From Mesorhizobium loti (GTDB lineage: Bacteria > Pseudomonadota > Alphaproteobacteria > Rhizobiales > Rhizobiaceae): 64,000 nt of DNA. Positions within the stretch are counted from its first letter, which is position 1, and the number at the start of each line of letters is the position of its first letter. Of this stretch, positions 8,142 through 16,963 are shown one piece after another. The translations under genes and the position numbers were made by a program. The stretch lies in contig CP050295.1 in the NCBI GenBank assembly GCA_014189435.1, positions 124,001-188,000 on the forward strand, read 5' to 3'. The notes below the pieces were generated by a model. That model did no database searches, had not been told where the DNA came from, and saw nothing but the letters and a program-made list of their open reading frames with translations.

Positions 8142-11100
8142 ATGGATTTCACCTCGACCAAGCGGGTGCGCGGACAATCGAACAGGACCGGCCTGCAAGA
8201 GAGCTCACGTGCGGCTCCGTCCGCAGGTGCGGCGGCATTTGAGCGGCAACTGAGCGAGATCGCCAATTCAGGTGGAGGTGGTGGAGCAATGCCGGCCGGC
8301 TCGGCGCCGCAGACGGCTCAGTCAACTCGATCCAGAAGGCTCAACAAGCGCCCTCTTCATCCCGAGGATGCTCTGCTTATTTCGGGGTTTGAGGAGGCCC
8401 TCATCAAGAGCAACGCCGCCGAGGGCACTGCCAGGACCTATGTAGGTACTCTTCTCAGCTTTGGCCGCTGGCTCTTCGCAAACAACAAAGATCCCATTAA
8501 GGATCGACTCGACAAGCAGTCATTGGCCGATGATGCGCGCGAGTTCATCGGAAAGGGCGATCCCGTGAGACTCCTTACGGCAATAGGTCATCTCCGGACC
8601 TCGCAGTCGACGGGGAGCGTCTTGCCGATCGCAGGCCGCGCTAAGTTGACTCCATATCCTCAAGACGCGGCTCTCATCGAAGAGTATAAAAACGAAGCCC
8701 CGACACATAGTAGCAGGAGGAATGGAACTGCTCTTAGGAGCTTCAGTGACTACCTGCGTCAAAACAACAAGAAGGGCATTTCTGGTCGGCTTTCCGACGG
8801 GGCGTTGGATGGAGATGTCAAGGGCTATAAAAAGAACGCCGATGATCAGAGCATCGGCGCCGCACTCGCCCATCTCCGAAAATCGCACGCCGGCGCTAAA
8901 GCGATGGCGCTCGAGCGCCATATTCCCTCCGTTCCTGATCCCGAGGACGCGGCGCTGATGGAGCCGAGGCGGGTCGGCGAGGCGATTGCGCAGCACAGCG
9001 CGTCGCCCGAAGCTGGCATTTGGCCAAAGGAGCTTGCTGCGGCAGCCCACGATCAGGATGTGCGTTTGGAGCTGATTGATGAACCCGGCCCGTCGTCTTC
9101 AGCGCCGCAGCCGGCTCAGTCAGTTCGGCTTCGCAAACAGCCTCTCTATCCCCAGGATGCTCCGCTTATTTTGGGGCTTAAGGGCGCCCTCCTCAAGGGC
9201 AATGCCTCTGAGCACACCGGCAAGAATACCGTACGGTCTCTTCTCAGCTTTGGCCGCTGGCTCTTCGCAAACAACAAAGATCCCATTAAGGATCGGCTGG
9301 ACAAGCAGTCGCTGACCGATGATGCGCGCGAGTTCATCGGAAAGGGCGATCCCGCGAGACTCCTTACGGCAATAGGTCATCTCCGGACCTCGCAGTCGAC
9401 GGGGGGCGTCGTGCTGATCCCAGGTCGCGTTGAGTTGACTCCGTATCCGGAGGACGCGGCTCTCATCAAAGAGTACAGGGATAAAGCACCGACGCAGATC
9501 GGCAAAGGTGATGCAAACGCTCTTAGGAGCTTCAGTGACTACCTGCGTCAAAACAACAAGAAGGGCATTGCTGGTCGGCTTTCCGGCAAGGCGTTGGATG
9601 GAGATGTCGAGGCCTATAAGGAGGACGCCGATGGTAATCGGAGCATCGGTTCCGCACTGACTCATCTCCGAGAATCGCACGCCGGCGCTAAAGCGATGGA
9701 GCTCGAGCGCCATATTCCCCCGTTCCTGATCCCGAAGACGCGGCACTGATGGAGCCGAGGCGGGGCGACGAGGCGATTGCGCTGCACAGCGCGTCGCAGG
9801 AAGCTGGCAGTTGGCCAAAGGAGCTTCCTGCGGCAGACCACGATCAGGATGTGCGTTTGGAGCTGATGGACGAACCCGGCCCGTCGTCTTCGGCGCCGCA
9901 GCAGACTCAGTCAGCTCGGCTTGGCAGGAACCTGCCTCTTTATCCCGAGGATACTTCTCTTATTTTGGGGCTTAAGGACGCCCTCATCAAGGGCAACGCC
10001 TCCGCGCTCACCGCCAGGGACTATGTAGGTTCTCTTCACAGCTTTGGCCGCTGGCTCTTCGCAAACAACAAAGATCCCATTAAGGATCGACTCGACAAGC
10101 AGTCATTGGCCGATGATGCGCGCGAGTTCATCGGAGAGCGTAATCCCAAGACCCTCTTTCTGGCAATAGATCATCTCCGAACCTCGCAGTCGACGGGGGG
10201 CGTAGTGCCGATCGCAGGCCGCGCTGAGTTGACACCGCATCCGGAGGACGCAGCACTCATCGCCGCTCTCATCAAAGAGTACAGAGCCAAAGCAGCGATA
10301 AAGACCGGCAAAAGGAATGCAACTGCTCTCAGGAGCTTCAGTGACTACCTGCGTCAAAACAATAAGAAGGGCATTGCTGGTCGGCTTTCCGGCAAGGCGT
10401 TGAATGGAGATGTCAAGAGCTATAGGAAGGACGCCGGTGGTGATCCAAGGATCGGTTCCGCACTGAATTATCTGCGACAATCGGACACCGGCGCTAAAGC
10501 GATTGAGCGCGAGCGCCACATTCCTCTCGTTCCTGATCCCGAGAACGCGGGATTGATCGAGCCGACGCGGGTCGGCGACGCCGCTGCGCAGCGCAGCGCG
10601 TCGCAGGAAGCTTTCAGTTGGCCAAAGGAGGTTGCTGCGGCAGCCCACGATCAGGATGTGCGGTTGGAGCTGATGGACGAACCCGGGCTGTCGTCTTCGG
10701 CACCGCAGCCGGCTCAGTCAGCTCGGCTTCGCAGGAAGCAGCAGCCTCGGCCGCAGCCGCCTCTCTATCCCCAGGATGCTTCTCTTATTTTGGGCCTTGA
10801 GCAGGCTCTCATCAATGGTGGTGTCGCCGAACTCACCGTCAAGAATAATGTAAGTATTCTTCGCCGGTTTGGTGGCTGGCTCTTCGCAAATCACAAACCG
10901 AGCCTTGTTGCTCGGCTCGACAGCAAGTCGCTGAGCGATGGCGGTGAGGTGCTCGAGTTCATCGGAAAGGGTGATCCCAGGAAACTCGTTGCGGCAATAG
11001 GTCATCTCCGGACCTTGCGGTCGACGGGCGTCGTGCCGATCGCAGGCCGCGCTAAGCTGAATCCTCCCCCCAGAACGTGACGCTCATCAACTCCGAAAAC

Positions 11101-13095
11101 GCGGCACCGATGGAGCGGAGGCGGGTCGGCGACGCCGCTGCGCAGCACAGCGCGTCGCACCGGGCTGGCAGTTTGGCAAAAGAGCTTCCTGCGAAAGCGC
11201 ACGATCAGGATATGCGTTTGGGGCTGATGGACGCACCTGGCCCGTCGTCATTTCTAGAGCCCGCCGCGCGCCATGACCAGGCACCGAATCCCGGAGAGTC
11301 CAATCACCAGCGGTCCCGGAACGAGCTGATGGGTGCACCTGCCTGGAGCAACCTCCTGCCAAGCGAGGAGGCCTTCATCGACGATGAGCATGACACAGCT
11401 GGGTTGAGGCCAGCGAAGAGGCAGAGGACCCTGGACGTTCCGCAAGGCCTTGCTGCAGAGCCGCAGCTGAACGGGATCGCTAATTCAGGCGGTCGCCTGC
11501 TGACGCCGGGCCCCACCCATCAACTGGGTGCATCGCCATGGGAGGCACGGCCGATGATGCAGGGGAGCGGGTACGAAGACGCCGCGGCGCCGCATGCGGT
11601 CGCGACGGCCGTCGGGGACGCCGCTGCGCAGCAGGGACCTGCTATTTGGCCATTGGTCCGCCCGGAAGGTTACGATCAGGATCTGATGGTTGAAGACGGC
11701 CCACCATGGTCCGGGGTTCCCCCTGAGCTGGCGCAGGACATAATCCAAGCTGGACGGCAGGAACCTGCCAGGTCCACGTCAACCTGGTCGCTGCAGATGC
11801 CGCTCAACATTGATTGGAGTATGTGGCCAGCGTCGGAAGCAGCGCCAGTGCACTATGTCAGGGCTCGCTCAGACGCCTACGGCGATTTTGAGGCAGCGGT
11901 TAATCCCAATCCGCCCGGGCCAGTACCGGGTCATCACCAGGGCGCTCGACAGCCCGGCTCGCCGCTGGCGCTTTCTCCGCTGCCGGCCTCCTCGGACGAC
12001 GAAGCTATGGCGTGGTTGAGCGAGGAGTTGGAGCGGCGGCAGATGCTCCGCGAGACGGAGTGGCAGCCCATGATGCAAGGGACAGGGTCCGCCGCCGTCT
12101 TCAGGCCGGGAGGGCCCGATGACGTTCAGCTCATCCATCGCGGGCAACTTTCGCCGATGAGTGAAGCTGCGCCAGCGGCAGCGCCACCGGCAAGAACTAC
12201 CCAACCCGCCTCGCCAGCAACCGCTAGGCTGCCAGAAACCTACCGCGGTCTTCCAGTGGTTGATCTGACGAGGCCAACCACCACCTCCTCCGATGCCCAG
12301 ATCGGGGCGTCGCATCCGACAGCCTCTTCCAATGTCCCCGTGGGGTCGGTGCTTGGCGCCGACGAGTGGCTGAGCACCGACCATATCCAGAGGGATTACG
12401 ATTTGCTGGAGGAGCGGCTGCGGGGGATCGATCCGAGGCTCGCCGGCCAGACGCAGTTGGTGGATCCCCTCATAGCCAATGGTCCCCTGCGCTTGCGCGG
12501 TTTCAGCGAAATCGATAGGGAATACGCATTGCACCGCATTGTCTATGATCAGGATGGCAACGACACAGCCGATTTCCTGTTCCTGCCCGTGAACAATGCC
12601 ACTGAGCATAGCCTCGGCACCCATTGGTCGCTGCTGCTGGTTGATCGCAGCAACCGGGAAAGGCCGGTCGCCTATCACTACGACTCCCTCCAGCGAGAGG
12701 GATACAACGACGCGCCTGCAAGACAGCTCGCAGGGCTGCTGAACGCCACCTTGGCGCCAGCCCGCATGGCCAGACAGCCGAACCGTTATGATTGCGGCGT
12801 CTTTGTGGTGGACGGCACGCGGGCGCTGGTTCAACGACTGGTGGACGGGCAGCGGCCGGACCACGAGCCGCTGCACCTCGACAACCTCGTCGCCGATCGG
12901 CAGGCGCTGCAAGACCGGCTGAGCTTGCCGCCGGAGCTCCGGCCGCTGTTGGCATTCGAGCCAGCGGAAATCTGGCGACTGTTGGATGATGAGCCTGCCT
13001 CCCCTTCGCCGCCAATTAGTTCGACCTCACATGCGCGAACGGACGGTGTTCATCAGCCGACCCAGGCGCCGTGGCTCCCTGAACGCAAAAGATAA
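8142..13095 (+). pseudogene. nopD: NopD/Bel2-5-type SUMO protease type III effector, broken by two frameshifts
   Basis: Three consecutive frames (8142-9749, 9749-11080, 11077-13095) make one effector gene. Single-base losses in C-runs at 9717-9721 and 11066-11071 switch the frame; by comparison with the internal repeats the reading frame is otherwise continuous. The N-terminus is Ser/Gly-rich and lacks a Sec signal, as in T3SS substrates. Four copies of a repeat with FGRWLFANNKDPIKDRLDKQ follow, alternating with a second unit containing SFSDYLRQNNKKGIAGRL. The C-terminal domain (about 12360-12960) is a Ulp1/C48 cysteine protease: His in GTHWSLLLVD (codon 12622), Asp in YHYDSLQ (12682), oxyanion Gln and Cys in RQPNRYDCGVF (Cys codon 12793). 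XopD/NopD proteins remove SUMO in plant nuclei. A tts box lies just upstream. If the frame breaks are real, only an N-terminal repeat protein is made. Confidence 0.8.
8340..11070 (+). repeat. Large tandem coding repeats (about 0.8 kb period) in the nopD-like gene
   Basis: Four copies of a unit starting around 8350, 9140, 9935 and 10760. Each encodes LxPxDAxLIxGxxxALIKGN and then SFGRWLFANNKDPIKDRL; three are followed by a related half containing ALRSFSDYLRQNNKKGI. Long identical DNA stretches between copies suggest recent duplication or gene conversion. The helical pattern resembles core-binding domains of tyrosine recombinases, but this is only a resemblance. Confidence 0.8.
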
Positions 13096-13155
13096 CTATT
13101 AACCGCGACCATGCGCGTCCTGGTTCGCATGCTCGGCTTTGATTGGCCTCCGGAG

Positions 13156-14177
13156 GGGCGTTGGTGCATGGGTCCGGACTTGAGCGGATGTCGATCTTTG
13201 AAGCGGCAGACTATGCCGTGGCCGCCTTGCGGGGGGCGGATTTCGGGCGTGCGCAGGCAAGCATGCGGTTGAGGACGGCGCAGCCGATGGCGACTTCGGT
13301 CTGCTGAACGGGAAGCGACCGTGCCCGCAAAGGCCGCCCGATGGTGGACTTGTATCGCCCTATGGCGGTCTCGACCAGCGAGCGTTTGCCATAACCGTTG
13401 GAGACCTGCCATTTCATCCGGCCGTCTCTGCCGATTGCGGCGATATGCTGGTCCCTTTGGCCGGCAGGTCTATCGTCGAATGGTTCGACCGCGTTGACGC
13501 GAGGCGGAATGACGATTGCGGCGGCAGCGCTGTGATCGATGACTGCGTCGTAAGTCGGTTTTCCGTCATAGGCGCCGTCAGCAGTAAACTGTCCGATCGG
13601 ACCGCCAATCTGGTCGAGCAGTGGCTCAACTTGAGACACATCGCCAGTGTCCTGATCAGTCAGGGTATGGGCAATGATCTCGCCGCTGTCGGCATCCAGT
13701 GCCAGATGCAGCTTGCGCCAACTGCGACGGGATCTGGCGCCGTGCTTCTCCTCCAGCCACTGACCCGCGCCGTAGACCTGCAGGCCGGTGCTGTCGACAA
13801 GAACATGCACTGGTCCCTCCGGCGCAACCCGGCGATCATGCCGTTTGTTGGGCGATTGCCATGTCCGCGCCCGACGGCTCAGGGTGGTATGATCGGGGAC
13901 AGCGAGCGCCAGCCCCATCAGTTGCAGCACCGATTCCAGCAAGCCTTCTGCCTGGCGCAGCCGCAGGCCAAACACAAGGCCCAGCGTCAAGGTGGTCTCG
14001 ATCGCCAGATCAGAATAGCGGTGCTGGCCGCCACGTGTCTTGCGTCTTGGCGCTTGCCACCTGGACAGGGCTTCCGGCGTCACCCACAGGGTCAAACTGC
14101 CGCGATGACGAAGTCCTGCCTCATATTCTGGCCAGTTCGTCACCCTGAACTTCATCTTCTCAATATGATGGCGGCGG
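13156..14177 (-). mobile_element. IS5-family element, copy 1
   Basis: About 1.02 kb nearly identical to 20893-21914. The ends are set by where the two copies diverge; I could not pick out clean inverted repeats. It carries one transposase gene. Confidence 0.75.
13211..14155 (-). CDS. IS5-family transposase (copy 1)
   Basis: 314 residues from ATG 14155 (MKFRVTNWPEYEAGLRHRGS). DDE domain: VDSTGLQVYG, then ADGAYDGKPTYDAV, then an ETAIGRYKSTIG-type glutamate motif. It is intact and differs from copy 2 by only a few residues near the C-terminus (GRPLRARS versus GRRLRARS). A longer in-frame extension to 14437 has no family support. Confidence 0.85.
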   Translation of the reverse strand: MKFRVTNWPEYEAGLRHRGSLTLWVTPEALSRWQAPRRKTRGGQHRYSDLAIETTLTLGLVFGLRLRQAEGLLESVLQLMGLALAVPDHTTLSRRARTWQSPNKRHDRRVAPEGPVHVLVDSTGLQVYGAGQWLEEKHGARSRRSWRKLHLALDADSGEIIAHTLTDQDTGDVSQVEPLLDQIGGPIGQFTADGAYDGKPTYDAVIDHSAAAAIVIPPRVNAVEPFDDRPAGQRDQHIAAIGRDGRMKWQVSNGYGKRSLVETAIGRYKSTIGRPLRARSLPVQQTEVAIGCAVLNRMLACARPKSAPRKAATA

Positions 14178-14285
14178 CTGGTATTGGGGTCGGAACAAGA
14201 TGGGGTGGTTGCCGCCCTCCCCAGACGGCATCGCAGTGTGCCAGAGTTGTGATCCATAAAGGTCACACAGCGGAGAGGACGGCAA

Positions 14286-14536
14286 ATGAAGAATATAATG
14301 ATCGGGATTGATCTGGCAAAAAATGTTTTACAGCTCCACGGGGCGTCGATGACGGGCGAGGTACTGTTTCGCAAGAAGTTGTCGCGCGGGCAGTTTCTGC
14401 GTTTCATGCAGAGCCAGCCGACGGCTGTTGTCGTCATGGAGGCTTGCGGCAGCGTCCACTACTGGGCACGCGAGTTGATGTCGCTGGGCCATGAGGTCAA
14501 GCTGATCGCACCACAATATGTGCGCCCTTTCGTGAA
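14286..14536 (+). pseudogene. IS110-family transposase, N-terminal fragment
   Basis: Starts MKNIMIGIDLAKNVLQLHGA, the DEDD transposase N-terminus with its first Asp, and runs to APQYVRPFVK. It then stops matching where the nolV remnant begins. About 84 codons survive of roughly 340. An IS110 insertion is probably what cut nolV. Confidence 0.75.
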
Positions 14537-14566
14537 AATATGGTCAGGTGAGCATATACTGCGGCA

Positions 14567-14875
14567 GTGCAGATCGCTATGCGCGGTCTGAAATTCGCGG
14601 GCCACAACTCCCTCGTCCGAGTACGTGTGGCACCGTCGCTCCTAGAGGCGGTCCGCAACCGGTTAGACGAGATCCCCCCGACCGCGACATCGCGCGCCGT
14701 CGTCGACCTGATCGCCGACGCGCGCGTAAAGGATGCGGGATGCATTCTCGAGACCGATGCCGGACTGGTCGACGCCACGATCGAGAGCCAGCTTGCGGCG
14801 ATCGAAAGCGGCCTGCGTAGCGCCCTACTAGACTCTGCAAAGCCAAACCATAGTGATGTCGGAACACCAAGGTGA
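14567..14875 (+). pseudogene. nolV: 3' remnant of nolV (T3SS stator, HrpE/YscL/FliH family)
   Basis: About 100 residues with the C-terminal signature of FliH/YscL/NolV proteins: SLVRVRVAPSLLEAV, then DAGCILETDAGLVDATIESQ. In a rhizobial T3SS, NolV links the ATPase RhcN to the sorting platform. The 5' half is lost at the IS110 junction around 14537. The stop overlaps the next gene (TGATG at 14873-14877), reproducing the canonical nolV-rhcN coupling. The apparent GTG start at 14567 is unlikely to be a real start. Confidence 0.65.
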
Positions 14876-15105
14876 TGTCCGAGCCAGCCGAGCCGACGGA
14901 CGCTATTTCCCCCGAGCACGAGAACATCGATCGTTTCTTCCAGCTCGCAAAACGAGCAGTTGCGCAGGCTTCGACAATGCACGTCCGCGGCCGTGTCCTC
15001 CAGATCGTTGGAACGGTTAAGCGTGTCTGTGATTGCTGCGCCGTCGGCAGCGACGATTTCGCAGGCCCCACATTCGCGGTGACCGGCAGTGTTTTGTGGC
15101 TGTAG
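14875..15105 (+). pseudogene. rhcN: 5' remnant of rhcN (T3SS ATPase)
   Basis: ATG at 14875 overlaps the nolV stop. The segment AKRAVAQASTMHVRGRVLQI followed by VGTVKR matches the N-terminal domain of FliI/YscN/RhcN ATPases. Homology fades after about 15030, and there is no Walker A. Only some 50 of about 450 codons survive, so the gene is dead. Assignment rests on the motif and on its position after nolV. Confidence 0.6.
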
Positions 15106-15353
15106 CGACGCGGCGCCCAACTCGCGGCCATTCTCAAGGTTATCGCCACGCGCAAGTCAGGTTTGCCCATGACTGCATTGACCGCTGCCGTCATGTCCTT
15201 CTCAGCCTTCGCGTGGGTCAGGCTGCCGCGCTTGAAGCCTTGAATGACAGTGCGCTCGTCTGGTTGGTCGTCGAACGGACGTGTGCCGATGGTCAGTGGA
15301 GCAGGCGAGTGAGAGAGAACATCAATAGGCGTGTCGCCAATATTTTCGCAATG
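15106..15353 (-). other. Unassigned interval with an open minus-strand stretch
   Basis: A minus-strand frame without a convincing start reads SHSPAPLTIGTRPFDDQPDE and then GFKRGSLTHAKAEKDMTAAV. It looks coding but I do not recognise it. It may be a further fragment brought in with the T3SS remnant. Confidence 0.25.
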
Positions 15354-15369
15354 CTCTAATCGATTAGAG
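15354..15369. promoter_or_regulatory. Perfect 16-bp palindrome upstream of bilA
   Basis: CTCTAATCGATTAGAG is a perfect palindrome about 200 bp before the bilA start in an otherwise non-coding stretch. It may be an operator for the defence operon. No regulator gene is adjacent. Confidence 0.4.
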
Positions 15370-15568
15370 TTGTGAAGAGCAATTTTAGCCCGTTTACTTG
15401 CGGCTCAAGTCACGCATAAAAGAAGGTGGCACCGAATCGGTAGCTTATCCCCTGTCTTTTGCGTACCCGCGGTCCGTGGCGCCGAGTGGACGATTGAAGA
15501 CCGCCGGTCTCACTAGCAGGTGGGCACAAGGGCTTGGGGCCGGTTGGCAAGCCACAGGAGTAGGACAA

Positions 15569-15865
15569 ATGTCGAAGGATTCGGGTAAGGGCGATAATCA
15601 CGGCGGCGGGCCAGGCAAGATCGAGATCACGGTGGTGGTGAACGGCCAGCCCACGCAGGTCGAAGCCAATCCCAACCAGCCGCTTCACGTCGTTCGTACC
15701 AAAGCCCTTGAGAACACGCAGAACGTCGCCCAACCGGCCGAGAATTGGGAATTCAAGGACGAGGCCGGCAACCTGCTCGACGCTGACAAGAAGGTTGGCG
15801 ATTTCGGTTTCGCGAGCATTGTGACCCTGTTCCTCAGCCTGAAGGCGGGTGTAGCAGGTGCCTGA
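15569..15865 (+). CDS. bilA: BilA, ubiquitin-like protein of the Bil defence operon
   Basis: 98-residue ubiquitin-like protein (DUF2604-type): a flexible Gly/Lys-rich start, then a beta-grasp sequence (KIEITVVVNGQPTQVEANPN; ENWEFKDEAGNLLDADKKVG). The C-terminus is LSLKAGVAGA, the Gly-containing tail that would be attached to targets. ATG 15569 follows AGGAG with good spacing; the longer upstream frame has no support. In the Bil (bacterial ISG15-like) system this protein is conjugated to phage structural proteins by the E1 and E2 enzymes encoded downstream. It overlaps bilB by 8 bases. Confidence 0.85.
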   Translation: MSKDSGKGDNHGGGPGKIEITVVVNGQPTQVEANPNQPLHVVRTKALENTQNVAQPAENWEFKDEAGNLLDADKKVGDFGFASIVTLFLSLKAGVAGA

Positions 15866-16475
15866 AATCCAAACTGTGGACCCTGCGGTCTCGCGAGCGA
15901 AGTTCGATCGGCAGATCGGCTGGTTCCAAACACAAGCAGGTGCTTACCGGGCTCAGGGTTGTTTCCTGATCGAGGCGAGCTTCCCTACGGCCTTCTTCAT
16001 CTTCGCACCGCCCAAGATAAAGCCCCAGATAATCGGTGCAGCTGTCCAGATTGACTTCTCCAATTACGACCTCCGACCTCCGTCGGTGGTCTTCGTCGAC
16101 CCCTTTACGCGCCGGCCGATTGCCCGGAAGGATTTACTGTTAAGGATGCTAAGACGACCGCATCTACCCGGAACCCCACCGGATATGATTTCGGTCCTCA
16201 TGCAGCAGAACGCTCTGTCGCTATCGGACTTCATCCAGGCCAATAGTGCGGAACACACCCCATTCCTGTGCATGGCAGGCGTCCGGGAATACCACGACAA
16301 TCCAGCCCATTCAGGTGACTCATGGCTTCTCCACCGGGGTTCTGGCGAAGGCTGTTTGGCCTTTATCCTGGACAAGATCATCAAGTACGGGACCGGCCCC
16401 GTGGAGCAGCTTCAGTATCAGTTCCAAATCTCAGTGGGAGCCATGGTAGTACCCCTACCGGCCATCCCGGAATGA
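15858..16475 (+). CDS. bilB: BilB, E2-like conjugating enzyme
   Basis: 205 residues from a GTG start that overlaps the end of bilA. The sequence fits the bacterial E2-like fold of Bil operons. The probable catalytic cysteine is Cys138 in FLCMAGVREYHDNPAHSGDS, with the conserved His/Asp-rich stretch after it. It would accept the Ubl from BilD and pass it to targets. The overlap with bilA and with bilC (ATGA at 16472-16475) implies translational coupling in a fixed order. Assignment depends on operon context as well as the motif. Confidence 0.8.
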   Translation: MPEIQTVDPAVSRAKFDRQIGWFQTQAGAYRAQGCFLIEASFPTAFFIFAPPKIKPQIIGAAVQIDFSNYDLRPPSVVFVDPFTRRPIARKDLLLRMLRRPHLPGTPPDMISVLMQQNALSLSDFIQANSAEHTPFLCMAGVREYHDNPAHSGDSWLLHRGSGEGCLAFILDKIIKYGTGPVEQLQYQFQISVGAMVVPLPAIPE

Positions 16476-16960
16476 GCGCTTTGACGGATGTAACGACCGT
16501 GACTCTCCCGCGCGGCTGCATCTCGACCACGCATGCGCATCTGCGCTCGGTTGGTCGCGAGGGCAATGAGGGGATGGCGCTCTGGGTCGGCGTTCAGGAA
16601 GACCAGTATTTTGCCGTAACAGAGACGGTTATCCCGGCGCAGCGTCACATTCGGACGGGCGATGGTGTTTGCGTGATAGTTCCGGCCGAGGAACTACACC
16701 GGCTCAATGTCTGGCTCTACAAGAGCGGCCTGAAACTCTTGGCCCAGATCCATAGCCATCCGGGCCGAGCCTACCATTCGACGACCGACGACGCTTATGC
16801 GGTTGCTACCACGGTTGGGTGTCTGTCGCTGGTAGTGCCGAATTTCGCCCGCGAGCCTTTCGATTTTGCTCGGGTGGCCGCCTATCGGCTTGACGGAAAG
16901 GCCAACTGGAATGCGCTCCCTTCCGCGGCACTGTCGCGAATGATCACGATAACGAGTTGA
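16472..16960 (+). CDS. bilC: BilC, JAB/JAMM-domain deubiquitinase-like isopeptidase
   Basis: 162-residue JAB domain. The zinc ligands and catalytic residues are visible: Glu33 (NEGMALW), His94 and His96 (QIHSHPGRAYHSTTDD), Ser103 and Asp106/107. In Bil systems this metalloprotease processes the Ubl or removes it from targets. The start codon overlaps the bilB stop, and bilD begins 3 nt after its stop. Confidence 0.85.
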   Translation: MSALTDVTTVTLPRGCISTTHAHLRSVGREGNEGMALWVGVQEDQYFAVTETVIPAQRHIRTGDGVCVIVPAEELHRLNVWLYKSGLKLLAQIHSHPGRAYHSTTDDAYAVATTVGCLSLVVPNFAREPFDFARVAAYRLDGKANWNALPSAALSRMITITS

Positions 16961-16963
16961 ACA

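Noticed and set aside
15446..15463. TGGCACCGAATCGGTAGC as a sigma-54 promoter for bilA
   Set aside because: The GG-GC spacing is wrong by one base and no activator site is nearby.
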